This document shows positions 46,692-57,600 of a DNA stretch of 64,000 nt, in pieces; the stretch's first letter is position 1; the number at the start of each line of letters is the position of its first letter. Made by a program: the position numbers and the translations under genes. Source of the DNA: Serripes groenlandicus (taxonomy: Eukaryota > Mollusca > Bivalvia > Cardiida > Cardiidae); the NCBI GenBank assembly GCA_031761405.1, contig JASEVX010000366.1:62001-126000 (forward strand), written 5' to 3'. The notes under the pieces are model-generated. The model searched no databases. It saw only the letters and a program-made list of their open reading frames with translations, and was not told the origin of the DNA.

Positions 46692-47620
46692 TATTTGGAT
46701 GGGGGTACGGACAAAAAAATCACAGGGGAAATAAAACCCATAGGACAAAACCTCATATTTACCCACTATACTAAACCTTCTTCCCCCTTAGCGAAAAGTG
46801 GACAATACCCCTTGGTGTTTGATATTACCTTATAGATGCATTTTATCAATTGTATTTGATTTTTTTTTTTGCAAAAATGTGTTAAGTTCTGTATTAAGAT
46901 GTGCAATTACACCTTTCTGATCCTAGACCAATTAGAGAAAATGATATAAATTTAATACATGTTTAATTAGTTGTTCACAGGTATTGATAACACACAATTG
47001 CAACTTATTGCACAGTTTAATGGTTTCATCAATAATTGTTAATTAGTTGTTCACAGGTTTTGAATATTTGTTGCAGCGGACTTTGAAAACATGTAGGCTA
47101 AAATATGGAAAAATTCTATAAATCAATTTATATCTATTTCAATTATAAAGAAATCACACTCGGATGGGGGTACGGTCAAAGTCCCACGGGATATAAACCC
47201 CATAGGACAAAACCCTATTGGATATTTACCCACTGTACAAAAAAACCTTCCCCCTTAGTGAAAAGTGGACAATACCCCCTTGGTGTTTGATATTACTATA
47301 TAGATGCATTATATCAATTATATTTGAAGTTTTCTTTGTAAATATGTGTTAAATTCTGTATTAAGAATTTAAAATGATACAATTACACATTTCTGATCCT
47401 AGACCAATTAGAGAAAATGATATAAATTTAATATATCTTTAATTAGTTGTTTACAGGTATTGATAAAACACAATTGCAACTTATTGCACAGTTTAATCAA
47501 TATTTTTTCTAATTAGTTGTTCACACAGGTTTTAAATATTTGTTACAGCGGACTTTGAAAACATGTAGGCTAAAATATGGGAAAACTATAAATCAATTTA
47601 TATCTATTTCAATGAAAAAT
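46692..47620. repeat. Tandem duplication of ~470 bp
   Basis: Two units starting GATGGGGGTACGG (46687 and 47163), sharing CCCATAGGACAAAACC, CTTTCTGATCCTAGACC-type words and AAATCAATTTATATCTATTT. 47621-47930 shows no feature. A third cluster of the GGGACAAAACCCC-like words lies at 47925-48015. Confidence 0.65.
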
Positions 47621-47953
47621 AAATCATTGTAGCAAAAGGATCAATTCAAAAGGATTTATTTTGCCTTAATGTTTTAAAAAAAAAAGGTTCCCTGATATAC
47701 CTGATTTTTAAAAAACCCAATTACATTATAAGAAAATGAAATGATACTCCAACAAACAATAAATGCGGAAAGTGCTCACATTTCTCTTCCTATTGTGATA
47801 AAGTTGACATATAACACCAGGCTACTATACTGTGCCAAAGAGATGTTTCTAAATATCCAAATTAAGATCGAAAGAATCAGTTCATTAAACATGACAACTT
47901 TATAAAAGATTGTTCTATAATAAGAACGGGGTTTTGTCCAATGGGTAAACATC

Positions 47954-48572
47954 CTAGGGGGGTATTATCCCATGGGTGTATTGTTCTATGGGATTTTGTC
48001 CCATTGGTGTTTTGTCGTAACACTCATTTGGATGAAACGATTGCTGAGAAGGATAGACATTCAATGTGCCAATGTTTAACACAGCTCCATAATATATTTG
48101 TGTTACAGCACTATTGTTCATTGTAGAGGTGTTCAGATTGGGAATATTGTGTGCCGGAATAGCAGGTACAGGCGGAAGAACGGCTTCCTGTGGATTGCCA
48201 TTATTCAGACTCTCTACACTATAACTTCTCGGACAGGAAGTTATATCCAGATGATGTTCACCTTGCTGATAAGCCTCTTCGTTTTTGCTGGAACTAAAAT
48301 TTATTGCCAAAATACTGGAACATTTTGTTTTATTTGCATTAGAAAATGTTGAATAAGTCATGATTTCTGTCGGTGGGATGTTGTTATCCCTCAGTTTCTG
48401 AACCAGGTGTTTCCGTGTAGAGTGATTGGTAAGTCTTTTCCCAGAAAGACCTGCTTTTTCACTCATCAGAGCTGATAATTTCCTCATACCAATTCTCTGT
48501 CACAGAAACCACTGGTCAGATGTAAAAGGGGGAAATCGGGGCAGCAGAAATGTAATGGCATCTTTGCGGCAT
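47954..48572 (-). pseudogene. Crypton/DUF3504-type tyrosine recombinase, C-terminal half
   Basis: The 177-codon frame from 48487 holds MSEKAGLSGKRLTNHSTRKH, with the HxxR box of tyrosine recombinases (H-S-T-R), as in Crypton and DUF3504 proteins. Reading further upstream gives FLLPRFPPFTSDQWFL, a single stop (48500-48502), then QRIGM, so the original frame extended to at least 48572. The segment after PPTEIM that normally carries the GHK box and the catalytic Tyr is missing or scrambled. The tail matches the recombinase remnants in copies 1 and 2. This is the most informative copy for identifying the recombinase, but it is inactive. Confidence 0.65.
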
Positions 48573-49326
48573 ACAATTTATATAGTTCAACTGGGTTTCT
48601 TTCTGAATTTAGTAAATAGTACATTTTTGGTTTGGTTTTCTAACAGTAAACTGGCGACTATAACCTAACGTATGTCCGAAAAATCAATATTTGAATGATT
48701 GCTTAGGAAAATGCAACTTTACAAATGATAACAAATAGCTTTGATTGTTAAGCCTACGGCTCCAGGTGATCTATTCTGATTCTATTTTTGGTTACATAAT
48801 CACAGCAACCATGCGACATCACAAAAGGGGTAAATTGAAATTTAGGCTACAAATGACAACTCCTACCATTCCAATGGACCAATTTCAACTTGACTTCACA
48901 GGAATGTTCCTTTGTTGGTATTCTTTCGAAAGTGTTTAAAGACTTGCATTCTGTGTAGAACTTTAGTTGCTGCAGCACCAGAAAGTGAGAAAAATACCCA
49001 AATGTTAGAACCCTTTTCCCCAAAAAGCTGCTTGTCCGATTGCAAGATAATTTGGTAGAAATGTTCATTGAGTGACCCTCTGCAAAAACTGTTCTAGCCA
49101 TATTGATTTCGTTGAAAAACAGGGCAGCAAGGCGGCATCAAAAAGGGGGCAAAATTACAAAACTTCATAATTCCATTCATATGAAAGTTTTTGTTGCAGT
49201 TTCATTTGCACTCCTTATCAAATTATCCCAGATGTTAGTAGTTAAATATTTGCTACTAATTTACTATCACTCAGGTGATCGATTTAGGGCCCTCTTGTCC
49301 CTCTTGCTATATTTCATTTTTATTTT
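48573..49326. other. No gene seen
   Basis: Some distant resemblance to repeat bodies near 49060-49130 (GAGTGACCCTCTGC, AGGGCAGCAAGGCGGC). Otherwise unremarkable. Confidence 0.35.
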
Positions 49327-50140
49327 ATTAGCTCACGTGAGCACGAAGGCGAGTTATTGTGATCGCCAGTTGTCCGTCGTGCGTCCGTCAACATGTTCTC
49401 CTCAGTAACCAGTGGGGCAATTGGGGTGATACTTCACAGAAAGCATCCTCTCAATGACCAAAATTCCTTCAATTTTTTGGGATCCGTGCAGAATTCTGGT
49501 TTTCCATTGCAACGAAACGAAAACAACTTTAAAACTTTTCTTCTCCCAAACTGGTTGGCAGATTTTCAAATAATTTTGTAGAAATGTTCCTTGGATGACC
49601 CGCTATCGGATTCCGTCAAGCCATGTTGATTGGTAAAAAAACATGGGCGCCAGGGGGGCGGGGCAATTTTGCCTTATATGGCTACAGTGAAAACTTAAAA
49701 AATCTTCTCCTCCGAAAGTGTTTGGCCCATTTTCAAATAATGTTGTAGAAATGTTCCTTAAGTGACCCAATATCAGAGGCCTTCAAGCCATGTTGATTGG
49801 CAAAAATAAAACATGGCCGCCATGGGGCGGGCTATTTGACTTATATTGAAAACTTAAAGAAGTGTTTGGCCAATTTTCAAATAATTTTGTAGAAATGTTT
49901 CTTGGGATACCCTCTATCATATTCCTTCAAGCTATGTTGATTGGTTGAAAAACATGGCCGCAAGAGGGCGGGCTATTTTGCCTTTAATATATGGCTATAG
50001 TGAACACTTTAAAAATCTTCTCCTCCCAAAGTGTTTGGTCAATTTTCAATTAATTTTGTAGAAATGTTCCTAGGGTGACCTTCTATCAGATTCCTTCAAG
50101 CCATGTTGATTGGTCAACACAAAACTGGCTCTCTTGTTAA
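49327..50140 (-). repeat. Bivalve-type interspersed repeat, inverted
   Basis: Starts TTAGCTCACGTGAGCACG, runs through four inverted 180-bp bodies (CCTTCAAGCCATGTTGATTG) and ends TGGCTCTCTTGTTAAAC. 50141-50400 shows no feature. Confidence 0.75.
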
Positions 50141-50401
50141 ACAGTGCAGAACCAGATAAGTCTGTGTTGATGCAATAGTACATTTATACAACAGTTAGGT
50201 TTTGAAATAGAGGAGATGTCATTAGAAGAAAGTTTTATATCTCCTTATCAAGGCTAGGTAGTAATTGCCAATAAGGTCAATGGACTATCAAAGTCAAGAG
50301 CCTAGACACTGACCAGACTATAGGAACGTGTTCACCAATCTTAAACTAAGCAAGGAGTAGATGTTAAAAGGCTCATTTTCCTAAGTCAAGGATCATGATG
50401 C

Positions 50402-50600
50402 CTAATCTTTTCCCACATACAACAAATCTGCAGCAGACGACTTAGAACATATCTGATTATAAGTTCGAAAAATCTCTGTAAATGAAAGTATAATCATCAA
50501 ATAGAGTTGAAATCATTGTGGCGATGGAGAAATTTCTCATCATAAGCAATTTAGCTTTTGTCACAATGTTTTCAAAAGTTGTCTGTTGCAGAGAAGATAA
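50402..50600. mobile_element. TTAA-type MITE, right end truncated
   Basis: Begins CTAATCTTTTCCCACATACA and keeps the family core (GAGAAATTTCTC, GTCACAATGTTTTC), but its right terminus is missing. It stops at GTCTGTTGCAGAG, about 30 bp before a VPS51 exon. Confidence 0.6.
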
Positions 50601-50626
50601 AATGTGATGAATTATGTGTTGTTCAG

Positions 50627-50767
50627 ATAACGCTGACAGAGGAACAGTTTGACATGGATGATAATGCAACCACAACATCCGTGTCTACACTGTGTAGTGA
50701 AGCAAAAGATACAGCACAGAGACTTTTAAACCAGTATGTTAAACTACAGGGTTTAGCAATCTCACAG
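50627..50767 (+). CDS. VPS51: Isolated VPS51 exon
   Basis: A 141-nt phase-0 exon between GTTCAG and GTAAAG. It reads [32 protein letters not shown] and GLAISQ. I recognise it as the VPS51 segment that precedes the conserved VRKSVETRDWL region, two or so exons before the one at 6315. That following region is not found after 50767, and the preceding VPS51 exons are not found before it. An alternative acceptor at 50592, inside the MITE end, would add in-frame residues. It is either a second partial VPS51 copy or evidence of rearrangement or mis-ordering. Confidence 0.65.
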
Positions 50768-51155
50768 GTAAAGACAATGTTACATATTTTATTATATTTA
50801 CACATTTAACCTGTTCCCATATGCAACAAATATGCAGCAGACATCTTTGAAAAATTGTAGGCAAAAATATGAAAAATCTTGATAAATGAAAATATAATAA
50901 TTGAATAAAGTTGAAAAACTTGAAAAATGATCATGAGCGATTATTCCCTTTGCGACAATGTTTCTCAAAAGTTGTATACTTCATATGCTTCAAAATTCGT
51001 CTGCAAATTGTAAAGGCATAAACCCTAATCACACTAGGCTTTCCACCCTTTTCACGAGCAAGTGATGCCGAGTTTTTATGGACCTATTTTGGTGACTCGT
51101 TGCTTGAAGTTGAATGCCAACCGCTCCATGCTCAGTTGACAATAATTTGTGTAAA

Positions 51156-54100
51156 ATTTCAAATTAGCTGGCTAATTGCATGACAAAACAAGGTGCATCT
51201 GGATTATTGTTAATCAATGTGCTTCACAATGGACAGATGATTGACGAGTTACTATAGACCGTTATAATATATAGAGAATAACTAACTGCATGTTTTTGAT
51301 ATCGAATTTATGTCACAAGGGAAGAAAGGGGTAATTTGGTTAAAATCACGAAACCGTAGGTTGAGTGATTTTACACCAAATTACCCCTTTGTTCCCGAGT
51401 GACATAAATTCGATATCAAAAACATGCAGTTAGTTATTCTATTTATTATATATCTGGAATAAATCTCCCCTTTATTTTAAAGAAACATATAAAAAAAAAT
51501 GACTTGGCCGTAGGCGTATGAATGTTACGTAACCAAATACTGCTGCTTCTATTTGGCGCCAAATGACTAGCGTTATGACGTCAAAACCGCTGACGTGACG
51601 TCATTTTCCTAGTATTCGGTCTCAGTTTTTTTTTAAATTCCTAGTATTAAACCCACTTTAAATTCCAAAGATGTTCCAAATCTAAAAAGAGCAGTTCCGG
51701 CAAAAATGATATCATCACTAGTGATGATATAAAAAACCTAAAAGTGTTATCGTCACAGTGTTAGTTATCATTTTTTTAAAAAATTATATTGATTTTATGT
51801 TACTTAAATTTCAATGCAAAATTTGGATAGGTATGTAATAAATAATGAAAACAGTCGTGTAAACAAGATTCACATCTCTGATATAGAATTATGACAATTT
51901 TATTTTGTTACAAGTTCTTTCTTCACATTTTACTTATTTTGTTAGTTGGAATTTCTTCACAGTGTATAGCCATAAAAAAAAGTATAATTAATGTTGATCA
52001 CTGTATTTCTATTGGTCTAAGGAAGATAACCCTTGTGTCCTTATTTGTTTATTACGAACAAAAAAAACCATTCGCTCATACATGTGTGATGTTACCTATG
52101 AAGGTTTCTGAAGTGACCCTCGTCAATCCATGGGGGCCGCAATTTTGGTTATGTATAAAAAAGATTGAAAATTATTTTCGTCTAGTTAATCTTAAAAAAA
52201 AATATCTAAATCGACATTTTAGGTCATAAAAGTGCTGTGTTATTTATGGTGATCTAACTTTTGTACAAACAAGTTAAACAATGAATGGAACTTTTAAATA
52301 AACGACCGCAATTCGACGTCAGAACATACATTTTGACTGTACCGTAGCCAATGAACGACGTGACGTCGTTTCCGTAACACTTCATTTGGCGTAACGTCAA
52401 ATGGAGCGACGTCGTTTCCCGCAAAACAAGTGGTATCAACATTAAATACCCCAAATTCGTATGCATGAGCTAAAGATTCACTCATACAAAGTATAATTAT
52501 TTATCAAATAGTGTTGAAAAAGGATAACTTTCAATATATTGAGCAAGTGTACCTTTGGCGACAATCTTAAGTCGTCTGCTGCAAAGGAGTCAGAAACCGT
52601 CTCTATTATCGAAAGGGTTAAGCAGAAATGTGACTTCTTACATAACTTGTTCCAGTCATATTGACTGGTTCAAAAAAGGTAGGTGCCAGATGGCATCAGA
52701 AAAGGGCTGTTAATACACATTTGCTTCTTTACCACACTACAGGTACATATAATACATAATTAAGAATCTTGGCCCTAATGTTTAAACCTCGTTCATTATA
52801 AATGTTATTCATTGATTTTCTGAAAGTCTTTATTTTATTATTTTCATGAGATTAACATTATTATCGTCTAGTCAATAACTTAATATGAGTATAGGTGCTA
52901 CCTATTTCGGGTAAACATTTATTATTTTTTGTGATCGGTAAATAATTCCCCGTGAACTGCAGTTAGCCCCTTGCTTGCAGCACGATCATTTATTTACGAG
53001 TCCCACCGACCTCAGCAAAGAAAAGAAAAATCATCATCAGGTTAAGCATCATTTAACTTTAAAATATGGCTAAGATTTTAAATCCATGAAATTATGATGA
53101 CAGGTACAACAAATAATCAACTTGCCCTTCATAAAGTACTTCAAATGAAACAATTCCGAACTACATTTGTGACGAGTAAAACTATCCTTTCCTATCATTT
53201 CTGTCAGTTTCTTTTTGGTTATTTTATTCATCATTTGCGTTACGCTAATAGAATGACGTCATATTACAGGAATTTAGATTTTTACTTTCGGAAAGTCAGA
53301 AAACCCTTAGGAGTTTTTATTTGAACTCGTTTTAGAAATAGACGACGAGTGTTATTAAACGCAAATCATCTCACATAAAAAGAATTGTGCCCGTTTCTTT
53401 ATCGAGTACGTATTATCAAATGTAATTATTTCCTCTAGAAGATTTTTTTATGTTTCGATATTTTCTTTTCATCCATTCATAGCAGAATCGTGACTGCATC
53501 GAACAATCCACTCTGGATTTTTGGAAAGACGGTTTAACAAAGTTCATGCACATTACCTATTGACGGGAAACATCGCCGGATTCGCCGTCGATTTGTTTAC
53601 CCGTATAAATCATTTTTATTGCCAAAAGATACTCTTTAATTATTTTTTTTACAATCATCTTACTGTTTTTTACGTAAATAAGTAGCACCTATATTATTGG
53701 GTTATGTTTTCTTGGATATTCTTTAGTGTAGAGGTTGGTGGTTAAATTAAAAGCTGACGTTTAAGCGATGTCTAAGTGATATTAATTTGATCCGAGTGTT
53801 ATCCCTTTTGTCAAACGTCGAAAAGAATGTTGGTAGATATGGGTTCAAACTCACAACCTCTTGATTGACTGCTCGCGTCACTACAGGGGATCGGTACCAC
53901 AGCAGGGAGACACATAGAGATCATCTCTCTGTCGTCTGTCTGTATGTTCATCAAGCTTTCACTAACTGACATATTGTAAGGCAATATTGATTGTGTTCCT
54001 TCAAACACTCAGTTTCCACAATGTTTTTAATTCTGTATCAAAGTAATACCTTTCATTGTAAGATGTTTAATTTTATTTCATTTTTAACATTATTTTCATA

Positions 54101-54180
54101 AAAAAGTTAATCATGTATTAACTTAACCTGGGACAACTTATAGTGGTCCCAGACTTAACCTTTTCCCACATACAAAAAGA
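51156..54180 (+). repeat. Second copy of the 4748-5690 segment, with insertions
   Basis: Homologous blocks at 51160-51285, 51848-52050 and 53690-54150 are split by an insertion of about 560 bp (51286-51845) and one of about 1.6 kb (52055-53690). The first insertion has long arms of a palindrome. Part of the second (52896-53691) has ends ATAGGTGCTAC / GTAGCACCTAT. No genes. Confidence 0.65.
51286..51445. repeat. Large palindrome (foldback element)
   Basis: Arms of about 65 bp: AGAGAATAACTAACTGCATG onward is matched by its complement ending TGCAGTTAGTTATTCT, around a centre near 51355-51365. A related MITE end (GGCGCCAAATGACTAGCG, 51555) recurs inverted at 54425. Confidence 0.75.
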
Positions 54181-54627
54181 TTCAGATGAACTTGAAAAAC
54201 ATCTAGGTTAAAGATGGTAAATATCCTCAATTGAAAAAAAAACACACTATTGCTTGTCTGTGATTGGCTGAGATATTTTTTTCATAACCTCTTAACAACA
54301 TTAACCTTGGCGATCGGTACTACTTTTTTACAATGTAAAGTGGGTTTAATACTAGGAATTTTAAAAATACTGGGATCAAATACTAGGAAAATGACGTCAC
54401 GTCAGCGGTTTGATGTCATAACGCTAGTCATTTGGCGCCAAATTGAAGCAGCAGTAATTTGATTTCTGCTGGCACTATGTCGCACTGTTCGTTTGCCAAT
54501 TGTGGGATCGCCGACTTTTGATTGACAGTTGACGTTAGCCAATCAGATCGCGCGAAACTAAGGACGCGCCGCCATTTTGCCCGACACTTTCATAAATTTC
54601 GTAGATTAAAAAAAAAAAGAGTTTATT

Positions 54628-57600
54628 ATGGTTAAACGGTGTTGCTGGGGTACCTGCAATACCGATAGTAGGTACCCAGATCGTTTAAGGAATGGAGTTC
54701 ATTTCATCCCTTTTCCTAAACCCGGCAGAAATCTCGAAAAGGCCAGAAAATGGATAAGATTGTACGGCAGGCCACACAGTCAGCTGAGCGAGGAAAAACT
54801 AAAGGAAAGGGGTAAAGCCAAACATTTGTATGTGTGTTCAAAGGTAATTTACATTTTCAATCTTTAACGTTTAACGTCAACAACCAAACCATTCACTTGC
54901 AAAACGAAATAAGCTGAAACGAGTGATTCGAAATACACACGAAGGTTAAATGTAGTCTATTTCGCCCACTTTATCTTCGTACAACGTTGAACAGAACGGT
55001 CGGTGGATGGGGGAAGAGATTTCATTCACTCGTTTATTGTTATGTTGTGTTTTGCAAGAGCATAATGGACGTGAAGAGTATTTGGTATATTTTACAAATG
55101 AAATAAAGATGTGATATAATTGATTTCAGGGTTCACAATTTTGATTTGTGAGATTCGTACCACTTTAAATTCGTACCATTCTTGGCGACTTCGTACCACA
55201 TATATAATAATAATATTTCATTACAGAGTTTTTCTGTAGTGTTGAATATGTGCTAACGGTGTCGTTTATAGCAGACATTATCGGGTAAAAGACGTGAAAA
55301 ACGGATGACAATCTTTTATAACATGTATTATGAAAGTTTATTCAAGATGTATGCCAACAGATTGAAAATAATATATAATGAAAAAGTTATATTTGCATAA
55401 ATTTATGATTGAAATGAAAAACAAAAAGACATATCACAGGGGCTTTCGACTTAGAGTGAGGGTGTCATAGCTAATAGCAGGAAATGGGTCTGAGTACTTC
55501 AAACATAAAGCAAACTATTCTGACATAAAGTAAATAACAATTATATACCACATGCAGACTTTTGAAATCACTATAAACCATTCCTGAACATTTTAGTTGA
55601 ATTAGCAACAGGTTTAAATTTAACATGATGTTTCTGATTTGTTTGTTTGTTTTTATCAATAACATTGTATATTTTCATGTATAAGCATTTCCTTGAGGGA
55701 AAACCATCAGAGAAGTACCCAGATCCATTCCCTGCACTTAGCTATGACACCCTCACTCCAAGTAGAAAGCCCCCAGCAAGAAGAAAAATCCTGTTCTCAT
55801 GGAGTGCATCTAAGGAATTAATTTTGAGGGAATCAATGCAGATTGTGTGAGTAAATATGTACAAATCCACTGTACATTATAAGTAAACATTGTTTAGTCT
55901 GTTGCTTTTCTTATTGATTTGTAAAGTGATCTTGATATAAGTGTTGTATATACATGTGCCTGTTTTCGCAGTACAGTAATTACAAGATGTTGTTGTTTTT
56001 TAAATATATCTGGATAAGGCAGGTATACACATTATGCAAATGATATCACTGGCTTTTAAAATTTAATAAGTGGTAGCCATGACCTCAATTTAACAAACCA
56101 GCTGAGTTTGAGAATAATTATCATTCTATAAATCTCTATTTACTTCATCACATAAAGTAAATAATTACTGTCAAAACCAGATTGAATAGCATATAAGAAA
56201 ACTTCGCTCATGAGGAAGTTTTTCTATTGCCACAACGTTTTTAAAATTGATATTGCTGCAAAGGCATCAGAAAGTGTCTATATATATATATATATATAGG
56301 AAAGAGTTTAAGTCAGGTCTTGGGGTTTATACCCAGCTTGGTAGAGTTGTCTAAATACTTGTGTACAGTACAACAGTAGTTTGAGGGGTCTTATAAGACC
56401 AAAAAAAGCTAAAAGCATAACACAACTGAGGTTAAACCCTTTCCCGTATTATTAAGTTATATAAACTCTTCTGATGCCATAACAGCAGACAACATTTGAA
56501 AACATTGTGGCAAAAGAAGAAATTACACAAAACAAGCAATTTCTCTTTTTGCCACAATGTAATCTACTTTATTTAACAATTAAACTCTCATTTATTGATA
56601 TTTTTCATGTTTTTGCCTATTTGTTTTCAAAGTCGTCTGCTGCAGATTTGCTGTATGTGGGAAAGGGTTAAATACAATTCATAATATAACTACACTTATT
56701 TAACAATATATATATTTAACTATTTACACAAAAAAACAAGAAAAGTCACTAGTAGACAGAAGCTTCTAACAAGTTTGTTTTAGTAATATGTGAACAGTGT
56801 AGATCTGGATCAGAATGCAGTTGTACATACATATCGGCTTCTACATTGCTCACGCAATGCCAGTTTAAACATATTTCTATGCACAGGATCATTCTTGCAA
56901 AGATAATTTTGAGTCATCTGATGTAAATTTCTTGTTTGAGAGAATATTTATTTATTTATTGGGGTTTTACGCCGCTTTCAACAATATTTCAGTTATATCA
57001 CGGCGACAGTTCACTTATTCATGATCCCTGGATAAACAAACCAGTACTAGGATAGAAAATGTGCCTTGCCCAAGGGCACTCCACCATTTGTTTGAGAGAA
57101 AGGGCTTAATATAGTTTTCTTCTTTTGCCACAACAATTTCATTATCGTTTGAAGAATAGCCTGCTAGTGGGTAAAATTGGGGTTAATGTAAAATGTCTTT
57201 TGTTTTCATATTAAGGATATTTTTTACAAAGAGTTATTACTTAAAGTATGAAAACATGGAATCCAAAAATTAAGACTACACAGATTAGCAGACTTGGTCT
57301 GTATATTGCAGAATAAATTTGTGTATAACATGGTTCCAAAATATGATGATTTTACAGGGACCAGAACAGTGAGCCAAGTACCAGACAGTGTATGTCAGCT
57401 TCAACTGATGGAGAAGTTTCCAGTTCATTCCTTATTCAAACAGGTCAACCATTCACAGACTGCACAGCAATAGAGAACAGGGATCCATTCCATGTGTCTT
57501 CAGGTAATTGTGATTTGGAAAAAACAACTTATTAGCTGATCTGGATCTATACTGTTCATAAATGCCAACTTGTATCTTTTGTAATGCACTTGCTCATTTC

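Noticed and set aside
51531..54462. A single 2.9-kb transposon bounded by GGCGCCAAATGACTAGCG inverted repeats
   Set aside because: The first terminus is part of a separate 560-bp insertion, and the interior matches the 4748-5690 segment; two oppositely oriented MITE copies explain it better.
54250..54462. 70-codon frame upstream of the THAP exon as a transposase 5' exon
   Set aside because: Consists of MITE sequence that recurs inverted at 51540-51665, with no splice link to 54628.
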